Below, piece after piece: positions 32,387 to 42,403 of a DNA stretch of 64,000 bases. A model generated the notes under the pieces. It saw nothing but the letters and a program-made list of their open reading frames with translations, made no database searches and was not told the DNA's origin. Every line of letters starts with the position of its first letter. The first letter of the stretch is position 1. The translations under genes were made by a program, and so were the position numbers. Origin of the DNA: Daldinia sp. FL1419 (taxonomy: Eukaryota; Ascomycota; Sordariomycetes; Xylariales; Hypoxylaceae); the NCBI GenBank assembly GCA_025201765.1, contig MU623483.1:22675-86674 (forward strand). The letters are read 5' to 3'.

Positions 32387-34903
32387 ATGGCTTATAACTC
32401 TTATAACTCGAAAGATTTTTATCCCCGACCCGATTTCGTTCACGGTAACCACAGATGGACACCCCTTAATGAGGGCTGGTCGATACTCTTTGACGATGAA
32501 GATGTTGGTCTAAGGGAGGCATGGCAAATCAACGGCATTCCAGACAAAGTGTCTGCTACTCCTACTAATTTGACTAGCGAAGCTGAAGCTCAAAGGCTTG
32601 CCGCATTCCCTGAACTCAAGGAGAAGGGATTTCAGGCTCCGAAGAGTGAAACTCGTGAATATACTAAGAAGCCCATTAATGTGCCTTTCGCCTTCCAGAC
32701 TCCCGCGTCCGGGGTTCATGATAATGATGCCCATGAAATCCTATGGTACGAAAATAAAGTCGCTGACCCACGCGAAAAGACCGAAATCGAAGCTGGGGAT
32801 AAGGTCCTAGCTCGATTTGGCGCCGTCGACTATGATGTAACGATCTGGGCTTCGGGGTATCCCGTGGGTCAGCATCGAGGTGGTCACGTACCTTTTGACG
32901 TTGATCTCACCGATGCTCTGGCAACCGCCTGGAAAACCACTGGCAAGGGAGAATTAAGCCTCGTCTTGCGTATTCGCGATTCCCCGCATGATCTTGCCCA
33001 GCCTCGCGGTACGTATAATAGCCCATCAGCCTTGCATAAGGAATACCCAATTTAGAATACCTATTTAAATATTTTTAATTCAAAGGCGACTAATATCACA
33101 TAGGTAAGCAATATTGGGCACCAAAACCAGAGTCTATTTTCTACAAGCCTACTAGTGGAATCTGGCAACCAGTTTGGTTGGAAGTTGTTCCGCCGACGCG
33201 CATTGGTGATAGCAGCGCGGGCACGGTATTAAAATCAAACAACATTTCCGAAGGCTTGCTAGAGGCTCGAGTAGCCGTCCAAGGCCGAAGGGCTGGCCAT
33301 GCATATAGCGTTGAAATTGAGGGTTACCTTTACAGCGTCAGCGTAGCCAAGATAAAGGAAGATCTACCTGCAGATAAAGACTATGTCTTTATCAACCTAG
33401 GCCTATCTCTAAGCGACGATCAGAAATCAAACGCACCGATGACTCTTGCTCAGGATGCTCCCTACTACGATAGCCACTCCTGGCGTGGTACCTTGGCTCT
33501 TTGGTCACCAGATCACCCGACTCTATACGATCTAAAAATTCGATTATTCGATTCTGAGGACAAACTCATCGATGAAGTCACGACATATACTGGATTCCGG
33601 AATATCGACTGGAACAGGGGCGACAGGACTCTCAGGCTGAACGGCAAACCGCTCTTCCAAGCACTAACTCTCGACCAAGGCTACTGGCCTGAAACGGGCC
33701 TCACACCGCCTTCACCTGAGAGCCTAAAGCTTGACATCGAGCTAACGAAAAAAATGGGCTTTAATGGGTGCCGCAAGCATCAGAAGGTAGAGGACCCAGT
33801 GTTCTTATATTGGGCTGATAGGCTAGGGTTCCTCGTCTGGGGCGAGATAGCAAACGCTTATGAATTTAACGAAGACTACGCCGAGAGATTCAGCCAGGAA
33901 TGGGTAGAGGCTGTGAAAAGGGATATCAATCACCCCTCGATTATAACTTGGACTCCTGTTAATGGTACGTATGAAATAAGTCGTATTGCTATCCTACGAT
34001 TCCGTAAAGAGTTTCATCATAGAAATATAAGCTAACAACTTCACAGTATGTTGTCATTCTCTATTCCTGTACACTTGCCATATTTCTCTTCCTCGAGAAA
34101 TTAAGGTGGAAGCGTATTAGAAACAATTTAAACAAGATGTTAACTCGTAACAGGAAAGCTGGGCCTATCCTAACTTGAAAGACAACATCGATCAGAGGAA
34201 CCATATCCGATCGCTCTACTACATCACAAAGTAAGGACCTAATCGAATTAAATAACTTAAGCTCTGATGTTGAACAATTCCAGGACCCTCGACCCCACGC
34301 GCCCCATCAACGACAACTGTGGTTGGGAACATGTCATTACGGATCTTAGCACGTTCCACGACTACTCAGATGCGCCGGCCCTATCCAAGACGTGCGCCAC
34401 TCTAGAAGGTATCCTAGGCAAGAAGCTCGCCGATCGCGATTTCTTTGTCGGGCCCGTGACGCTTAAAGACGGGAGAACCGACCCCGGGACCAAGCATAGG
34501 GAGGGCGCACCTGTTATCTGCAGTGAATTTGGTGGTGTCAACATTGCACCCGCGAAGGGAACGGAAGGTGGTGAGAGGGATTGGGGTTACACGACCGCAA
34601 GCGATCCGAAGGACCTACTAAAACGTCTTGAGGCTTTGATGCAGGCGGTTGTTCAAGGAGGCCACATTTGTGGGTTCGTGTATACTCAGCTGTAAGTTGT
34701 TCCCGAAACCTTACGCCAAAATAAGGGCTCGATGCTGTATAGTAATTTTGGCTAATATTTCTTTGTCTAGGTCCGATGTCGAGCAGGAAGTCAACGGCTT
34801 GTACTCGTTCGACAGGAGGGAAAAGATCCCGGCAGATGAAGTTAGCAAGCTGATTGAAGCAGCAAGAAAGACATACTTCGATAGCCTACCTAAGGGCACT
34901 TAG
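32387..34903 (+). CDS. Glycoside hydrolase family 2 enzyme (beta-galactosidase/glucuronidase type)
   Basis: An intracellular-looking GH2 enzyme: no signal peptide, and start MAYNSYNSKDFYPRPDF. Exons are about 32387-33008, 33104-33964, 34154-34230, 34284-34691 and 34771-34903, about 700 aa. The sugar-binding domain shows YWAPKPESIFYKPTSGIWQPVWLEVVP (two pieces: YWAPKPESIFYKPTSG, IWQPVWLEVVP). An Ig-like domain follows, then the TIM barrel with KLDIELTKKMGFNGCRKHQK. The acid/base Glu is expected in PVN-ESWAYP and the nucleophile is in ICSEFGG. The exon 2/exon 3 junction falls exactly on the catalytic Asn-Glu pair and leaves one extra G with canonical GT-AG splicing, so the summed exon length is 3n+1. 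The other junctions are in phase. The exact substrate is unknown. Confidence 0.85.
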
Positions 34904-35751
34904 GCTGCACGTTCTTCATGTCTAGATGGTTGAAACACGATGCATTGGTTTTCTTATGATAATATCTAACACTATCTACTTAGATTTCTTATAGGAGCTT
35001 ATAGGCTATACTGATGGAATACCGAATAGTTGGCTACCTAGTTAATTGAAATAGACGAGTTCCTGGCGTGATGCCACATATAAACTTATTTTGGTACTGA
35101 CGCATGATTGTGATGGTGTTTTTTGTTATCCTTACATAGTAACCAGTTATATCCATTGAATCACTCTTTTACCTTAACTATGCCAAAAGACTTTTGGTCT
35201 GGGAAATGAAAATGAAAATGAAAATGAAAATGAAAATAGGTATATAAGTTATTGCTGAGTTTGATACAGCCTTAAAAAGAATGATTATACTAGGCAATGG
35301 AAACATTAAAATAAGGTAATTAACGCTGATATTTATGTAGAGAATGATAAATCCGATCGTAAAGGTAGAAATATCGAGCTGTTACGGCACTAGCAGCACG
35401 GTATCCGTTAAGAACGTCAAAAGCCGGAACTGTTGAAACGGTATTGTATGCACGTAATGTCGTCTAACGTCATGTAACTACCTTACATCTTTCGTAGGTA
35501 CTACTACCTTAAGGTTAGTAGGCAAGAGGTACTAACTTGGATACGTGATAGGTACATCTAGGTACCTACCTGTGGGATGAGTGGGGCGGAAAAATGATAG
35601 GGCGACCCAATGACGAGGAGATTAATTGTAAGTGAATTAGTTAAGTGAACTGACCTCAACTTCCGATAAATTGATAATTGTCGCTAAGTAAAGCTCCATA
35701 TCCCAAAACCTCGCCCCTCCCATATACCTAATTGGCCATCGCACAACGCAG
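34904..35751. other. Intergenic, promoter of the complex I gene
   Basis: No gene. Holds a (GAAAAT)n microsatellite at about 35,207-35,237 and AGGTACCT-type palindromes at about 35,498-35,575. Confidence 0.5.
35207..35237. repeat. AAAATG microsatellite
   Basis: Five perfect 6-bp units. Confidence 0.85.
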
Positions 35752-37334
35752 ATGGCGTCGCTATATCGCATTGTCGGCTGCGGCGCCAGGCGTCTGCAGC
35801 TAACTAAGTCAACAATAATAAAGCCAACATTACGCGCTTTTTCACAGACTGCCCTGCGCAAGGCCAACGAATTACCCAACCAGCGTACTACCCTTCAACC
35901 CGTAGATCCCGACTTCGCTCATCCCTCGGATCCTTATGGGGTACAACGCCTTCAGAACCAGGATGGTTCTGTCGAAGCATCCCGAGAGGGAAGCATAACC
36001 GACCGAAAGGTCCGTCACTACACGGTCAACTTCGGTCCTCAGCATCCCGCTGCCCACGGTGTGCTTCGGTTAATCCTAGAGTTGAGCGGAGAGGAAATCA
36101 TTCGATCTGACCCCCACGTCGGTTTACTTCACAGAGGAACGGAGAAGTTGATCGAGTACAAGACCTACCTACAGGCACTACCCTACTTCGACCGATTGGA
36201 TTACGTCTCTATGATGACCAACGAGCAATGCTTCACCCTCGCCGTCGAGAAGTTACTAAACGTAGAGATCCCGGAGCGTGCCAAGTTCATCCGAACCCTA
36301 TTCGGAGAGATCACCAGAATTCTAAACCACCTTATGTCCGTTCTATCACACGCCATGGACGTGGGTGCTTTAACACCTTTCTTATGGGGTTTCGAAGAAC
36401 GAGAGAAGCTGATGGTGAGATTATTTCCATTAACTAGTAACTAGTAACTAGTAATACATCGCAACTAAGAAACTTGAAACTAATCACAATATTCCTTATA
36501 ACTAGGAGTTTTATGAACGTGTTTCCGGTGCCCGTATGCACGCCGCGTATGTTAGACCCGGCGGTGTTCATCAAGATATCCCGTTTGGCCTTCTGGATGA
36601 TATCTACCAGTGGGCAACCCAATTTGGCGACCGAATCGACGAGACCGAAGAAATGCTCACAGATAACCGAATCTGGATCCAAAGATTGAAGGGTGTTGGT
36701 GTAGTTTCCGCCGAAGACGCTCTTAACCTTTCTTTCACTGGTGTCATGCTGCGGGGTTCGGGTGTACCGTGGGATGTTCGCAAGAGCCAGCCATATGATG
36801 CATATGATCAAGTCGAATTTGATGTCCCTGTTGGTGTTAACGGTGACTGCTATGATCGATACTTGTGCCGAATGGAAGAGTTCCGCCAGTCTCTCCGAAT
36901 TATCCACCAATGCTTGAACAAGATGCCAGCCGGTCCTGTCCGAGTTGAGGATTACAAGGTTTCGCCACCCCCGCGAGCAGCTATGAAGGAGAACATGGAG
37001 GCCCTTATCCACCACTTCCTACTCTACACCAAGGGTTATTCCGTACCTCCTGGCGAGACTTATGCCGCTATCGAGGCGCCGAAGGGAGAGATGGGTGTAT
37101 ATGTGGTAAGCGATGGTAGCGAGAGGCCATACCGTTGCCATATCCGTGCGCCTGGTTTTGCGCACTTGGGTGGTTTCGACCAAGTCGCCAGGGGACACTT
37201 GATCGCTGATGCTGTGGCGATCATCGGTACGATGGATCTGGTGTTTGGTAAGCATAACTCAACATTTTCCTAAGCAACACAAGTGCAAGAAATACTAACA
37301 AATTTGCAATACGATAGGTGAAGTAGATAGGTGA
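35752..37334 (+). CDS. NUO49: NADH:ubiquinone oxidoreductase 49-kDa subunit (mitochondrial complex I)
   Basis: The core quinone-module subunit (NDUFS2/NuoD). Exons 35752-36414, 36506-37247 and a 17-nt terminal exon 37318-37334 join in phase to 473 aa. An Arg/Ser-rich mitochondrial presequence ([17 protein letters not shown] to FSQTALRK) is followed by [66 protein letters not shown] and RPGGVHQD. The C-terminus is TMDLVFGEVDR, matching the family end, and supports the tiny last exon. Intron 1 contains short CTAGTAA repeats. Confidence 0.97.
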
Positions 37335-37926
37335 TAGGCCTTGCGAGGAGGCTAAAGTCAAAAAAGAAGGCATTTCGCGGTGCAAAGTCATAGACATCGT
37401 TTTTACGTGTACGATAGTCGACGAGGTTCACGGATGACGGTGTGCCTCGGCATAATGCATATAGCATCGAGAAGCATCGTGCTGCTTTAGTAAATACGGA
37501 TATGAAATTTTCGTGAGATAAAAAATTTTATTTTTTTATTTTTTGTTCTTTTTGGATTTTTTTTTGTGGAAAAACTTTTTTTTTTGGTTTTTTTCTGTAT
37601 CTTTTCTGTGTTTTTATGGTTTCTTTCGCCAGCCCTTTTCTTTTATTTCCCCTGTCCCAATGGTTCCTGTTTTCTCCGCGCGTTCTGTTCTCCCTGGATA
37701 AATGTTTTGCGAGAAATGCGCCAATACGTTGCTCCTAAATCGCACAAAATTGTAGCAAAGATTTTCTTTTCGAGGGGTGGACGGATTCTAGGTATGTCCT
37801 GCCTATATGCCGAGAGCACTTTTGGATAATGTGACGGTGGAATCATGTGAGTCACGAGCGACGGCGTAGTGTCGCATGCGGTAAATGGTAATATGGTCGA
37901 AAATGTGTTGGGTGTGATAATATATA
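37335..37926. other. Intergenic with T-rich tract
   Basis: Converging 3' regions. Long T/A-rich low-complexity run at about 37,515-37,640. No gene. Confidence 0.5.
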
Positions 37927-39906
37927 TCATATCTCTTCTGGTAGCTTGATGAGCTGGGGAGGGGGGTCTAGCATTTCGGGTAGCGGGGCGGAGGCGGGCC
38001 GTTGGTCGGGGCGCAGCTTGGGGTAGTAGAGTTCGCAGTCCTCGAAGGGGGGCATGTGAGAGTCGCCCTCGGGGCCGGCGCCGATGGGGAGGCCGACGAT
38101 GGGGATGTTGGTGGGCTGGTAGCAGGCCATTTGCACGTCTAGAGAGTCGTCGGCGGTGGCGTCGGGGTATTCCTGGGCTCCGGGGGCGTGGGGAGTGGCT
38201 TCGTCTGAGGTATGGCCGTTCTGGGGGCGGTTGCCCTGCCGGGGCGGATATTGGTAGCCGTTGCCGGCGGCCGAGAAGGTGGGTTGGACGGGGGCAGAAC
38301 CCCAGTACTGATGAACTGTGTTAGAGATTTGGAGACAGGGTGCCGAGTTGTCAACCGAGGAAGAGTGGTGATTGACATACGTTGATGCGTTGGGGGTCTG
38401 GTAGCCGGAGGTGTTGGTGCTGGAGTTTCCTCCGTTGGTGCGCGTGGACCAGCCGTTTGAGGCTCGGCTTGGGGGGTCGTATCGGCGAACGTCGTTCTCG
38501 CTGTATTGGACTATGGCCGTACCATTGGCTCCATTTCCATTCCCGTTACTGTTGCCGTTCTTACCGGCGTTGTTACCGTTGCTTTCGGCAGCAATGGCAG
38601 CTGCGGCTTCGGGATAACCTGTGTATCGCTCGAAGATGACGGGACACGAGCAGCGGCCCGTTCGATGCAGCTCTGCGTGGTCTGGGGCCCATTCCGCGGC
38701 GTAGAGGCTGGACATACGGACCGACATACTAAGGCGTCTAGGATCCGGTGGAGGAGGTGTGTGTTTTGGCTGGGACGATAGGGCATTGCCGTTGGGAGGT
38801 GAGCCGCTGGCCTGGCCGACTCGGCTCTTGTTCTTCCATCGCTTGGCCTTGCCAGGACGTTGGCTGCCAGGGGTATCGGGGCTAGCGCCTCGGGCGCCCC
38901 AATTAGTACCATTGACAATGCAGGGTCTGGTGGTGGACCAAGTATTGCCGTTGTTGGCGTTATTGGCGGTATTGCCGTTGTTAGCATTGGCGGTATTGCC
39001 GTTGTTAGCATTGACGGTATTGCCGTTGTTAGCATTGACGGGAGCGGGGACTTGTCCGAAATGCGAATAAGGGCCTGGGGAGCTAGTGCCACTAGGCGTG
39101 AAAGCCGCGGCGGACGGAGAGAAGGCAAAATTGCCACCGTCTATGCGGGCCGTAGCAGGGGCGTTGGCAGGTACGATGGGATCGGTTCCGGACGTTGAGG
39201 AAGAAGCGGGGCTGTCGCGGTAGTTTCCGTTTGTGTTTGCATAAGTGACCATGCGCGGCTGCTGCAGGTTGGGGAAGCGGATGTCGCAGGAGCAGGCGCC
39301 GCGCTCGTGCATGAAGCGGTGCTCGTACTCGACGAGGTCGACGAAGCGGCCGTGCAGGATGCGGCCGCAGGCGGGACACATGGCCGCGCGGAGCTCGGGG
39401 CGACAGCCCGGGTTCGAGCAGGCCGGGTTCGAGTGCGTCTGCGTCGTCAAGGGGCAGGCCCGCATGACTGGCAGGCTGGTGTGCCCGCAGGCATAGCCGA
39501 CGTACTCGATGAAACACATTCTATCGGCTTGGGGGACTGCGAGGGGTGTGAGTCTGGGGTCTTGGTGGTGGTGGTGGTGGTGGCTATGGCTATGGTTATG
39601 GTTATTATTATGGTATTGATAGCCTGGAGAGAGTTGAGGGTATTGATGGCCTCGAGGATTTTGTGCAGCTTGAGGGGGAGGGTAGGTAGTAGGGTGGGTT
39701 GGGTGAGTAGGGCAGGTATGAATATGGGGAGGATTGAAGTTGTTGGTGTAATGGGGATGAGGAGGATGGGGATGGGGATGGGGATGGGGATTGGGGTTGA
39801 AGGAAGGAGGGCTTTGGGAACGAGGGCGGTTGTTAAGAAAATGGCGCCTTCGATGAAAAGGCCGGTTGTGAAGGAAGCGCCGGTTAGGGGGGAAGTTGGG
39901 AGGCAT
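37927..39906 (-). CDS. Low-complexity protein with Cys-rich module (MCFIEYVGYACGHTS type)
   Basis: From the first ATG (39906) a single ORF of about 659 aa. The N-terminal 120 residues are Pro/His/Asn-rich, with HPHPHPHP runs encoded by GGGATG repeats on the plus strand. The only ordered part is a Cys-rich stretch starting MCFIEYVGYACGHTS (ATG 39519, an alternative start). It continues through RACPLTT, NPACSNPGC, AAMCPACGRI and FMHERGACSCDIRF, perhaps a zinc-binding fold. The rest is Asn/Gly/Ser/Thr-rich, including a tandem array of NANNGNT units at about 38,945-39,045. I recognise the MCFIEY module as recurrent in filamentous fungi, but no function is known to me. The repeats suggest length polymorphism. 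Confidence 0.7.
   Translation of the reverse strand: MPPNFPPNRRFLHNRPFHRRRHFLNNRPRSQSPPSFNPNPHPHPHPHPPHPHYTNNFNPPHIHTCPTHPTHPTTYPPPQAAQNPRGHQYPQLSPGYQYHNNNHNHSHSHHHHHHQDPRLTPLAVPQADRMCFIEYVGYACGHTSLPVMRACPLTTQTHSNPACSNPGCRPELRAAMCPACGRILHGRFVDLVEYEHRFMHERGACSCDIRFPNLQQPRMVTYANTNGNYRDSPASSSTSGTDPIVPANAPATARIDGGNFAFSPSAAAFTPSGTSSPGPYSHFGQVPAPVNANNGNTVNANNGNTANANNGNTANNANNGNTWSTTRPCIVNGTNWGARGASPDTPGSQRPGKAKRWKNKSRVGQASGSPPNGNALSSQPKHTPPPPDPRRLSMSVRMSSLYAAEWAPDHAELHRTGRCSCPVIFERYTGYPEAAAAIAAESNGNNAGKNGNSNGNGNGANGTAIVQYSENDVRRYDPPSRASNGWSTRTNGGNSSTNTSGYQTPNASTYVNHHSSSVDNSAPCLQISNTVHQYWGSAPVQPTFSAAGNGYQYPPRQGNRPQNGHTSDEATPHAPGAQEYPDATADDSLDVQMACYQPTNIPIVGLPIGAGPEGDSHMPPFEDCELYYPKLRPDQRPASAPLPEMLDPPPQLIKLPEEI
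38945..39045 (-). repeat. Coding tandem repeat (NANNGNT units)
   Basis: Five units of 15-27 bp related to TTGTTAGCATTGACGGTA inside the low-complexity ORF. Confidence 0.75.
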
Positions 39907-42403
39907 GGCTACTTCTTCGAAGGGAGGCTTTTTTTTTTTCAAGTGTATTTAGAGGAATATGGTATGAGGAATGAGAAATGGGAAATGGGATAGGGAACGG
40001 CGAAGGGGGTGTTGAGTATTGTGTATCAAGTATTAGATATTGAGTGTTGGATATTGGGCTTGGAGTTTTGGGTGCGGCGTATGGGCTCAAAGTATGATTA
40101 TAGACCAGCCTTGGACATTGACAGAAGTCTGGTATACTTTACGCCGGATTCGAATTGTCTTGTGAAGAGAGAAGAGAAGAATCAGAGAGAATTGACCGAG
40201 GGGGACGGGAGCTATTTATCCTCGAGACCGGACATGGAAATGCAACTACGGCGGCAACTGACATGGAAAGAGCGTACTTACTTTAGAGATAGCCGGCGTC
40301 AGTAGTGAGTATAGGTCCTTCTCTTTGAGATTGAGAAGTCACGAATTAGCGGCAAAGCGGAGGGAAGCTTCGTGGTCTTCTGCGGATTAGTATGTGCTAT
40401 ACCAGGAAGGATCGAAGACTTAGTGCGTACTCTTGTTGCCTGAGAGGAAGTACTTTTCGCTTCCAGAAGGAGTAGGTAGTAACTAGCAAGAGCAGTATGG
40501 GAAGGAGTTGCTAGGCTGTGAAGAAGGGAGGAGCGAAAAACGTCCCTAAGGTAGTTGAGCTACGGTAGGTATAAGGTACTAAGGGTAGATTGTGTTTGTT
40601 AATGGGGAAGCTGAAGGAAGTTGCAAAAGGGATACTTGGGTTATTGAGGGAAGTTATAGGTAAGTCAACGGATTCGATGTTACGAACAAGATTGTCTTGC
40701 GCCTGTGCTGTCTGTCTTTTTTCTTCCTTTGCTCTGCTTTTATATCCCCGAGTTCTCCTGACCAGTGCCGAGATCGACTCACGGGCCAGTAACTAGTGAG
40801 TGAGAGTAGATATTTATGATTTGGCTAGTGCATGTCTCTAACTGGATGTGTCAACCGTTATTTTCCCTTTTGGTTATGCTGAAGGGAAATGGAGTGCGAG
40901 AGCCTTGACTGGGGGGTTACAGATAGGGGGCAGGGGGGTAGGGGTTGGTAAGAATGCTGAGCGGATTGCCTCATGCACCTTGTGAGTTATATATTAGCTT
41001 CTATTTTACTTTGATTGTAACCAGCGGCCGGGCTCGGCCTGGGAGTTGACTTTTTAGATGGTCTAAGTGATATGATATGAAGCAGTGGTCACTTGCGTGG
41101 CGTCGAGTTCCCTCAATTGGTCACTGTGTTGGATAGTCCGTCTGAACTTCTAGTCAGGCACCGGCAGGGGTTTTCAATGGTGACACCATGCTATTCATAC
41201 GGGTAAGGTAACCTACCTTGGCATAGACTGCTTCTCTTACTATATTGGCGCAGTATGTACTGTAGCTAGATCTCTAAATGGATATAAAGTACGGCTAGGG
41301 TAGCACGGTATGGAGTCTCCAGATAACACCTTGGACGGTCTACCTTTTACGACTGGGGTCTGCGCCTCCTATCGACCAGTAAAACTCCAATACTAGGAAC
41401 ATGAGATGAAGATAGTGATAATATTCCTTGGATTCCCATTCGGGGATCACCGATTTGGGCTGGGTTTTTTCCGGTAGATGACCTGAGAATGTCAGGGGAG
41501 GGGGCTATTCAATTTTGTGCACGGATGGGGTATCTTCCAGGAAAAACAGGCCGTAGCAAAGGGAAACAAATATCGATTTTTGATAAACCCAGGTCCCAGG
41601 GTACTAGGTAGCAATTCTGTGAGTTTGAGGTTAAACGTCAGTAATAAAGGCCATAGCTTGATATAGAGCTCACACTAAGAACGTATGACCTTGGTCATTG
41701 ATGCAAGTGGCGATTGGTTCTTTTTGTATACTAGTTTGTCTTCAGGAGCGGTGTTTGCGAGGCGTTGTGTTTGCGCTTAGGGCTCGCAAGATGGAATTTT
41801 GGGTAGACACTCCCGTCTGGGGTATAAAGTTATTTCAGTCAGATGCCTGGAGGGTTTTGTTTAATGAAACACCAAGAGAGGAAATGGAAACGCTTTGCTA
41901 AAGTATGTTTGTCGCATTAACTGGTCGCTACCCATCAATATATCGAGGTTGGATGGTGCCATTGACCATAAGTAAAAAGGAAAAAAAAAAAAAAAAAAAA
42001 AAAGAAGAAGAAGAAGAAGAAGAAGAAGAAAACAAAAAGTATCATTACGCCTAGAGGCAGCATTCATATGTGAATGCTCGCCCCGAGTTGAGGGCTTGTT
42101 ACTTGACAGAAAAAAATAAATAAATAGACATCGTGAAAAAAGTTAGGAGAGTAACGAGGCTCAAATTAGCTTTTCGCCGTCCAGGTTAGGGCAAGATATG
42201 GTTCCGAAGGAAAAGTTTTTCATTAAGACGGTTGGAAAGTCTCTCACAAAAGTTATTTCTTACTAGGTTAGATACTTTAAACTGATCATAAGCCGAGCCA
42301 GTATATTGAACAAACGCCGCTTCCAATCCCAATTCCAAATAAACCGTAAACCACTCGACGCTCTGCACTGTGTCCTGTGAGACTTGCCACCCAGCATAAT
42401 TCT
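39907..42403. other. 2.5-kb intergenic region
   Basis: No gene supported. Short frames at 40009-40305, 40590-40796 and 41698-41901 have no recognisable features. CT/GA-rich stretches and the poly(A)-(GAA) tract are the only obvious structure. The last part (42,186-42,403) is the open continuation of the AAA+ gene frame but probably 3' UTR. Confidence 0.45.
41981..42031. repeat. Poly(A)-(GAA)n tract
   Basis: About 20 A followed by eight to nine GAA units. Simple repeat. Confidence 0.9.

Noticed and set aside
34046..34104. Mini-exon in the GH2 gene restoring frame
   Set aside because: It keeps frame but inserts about 20 residues between the catalytic Asn and Glu, which the fold would not tolerate. 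Kept only as an alternative.
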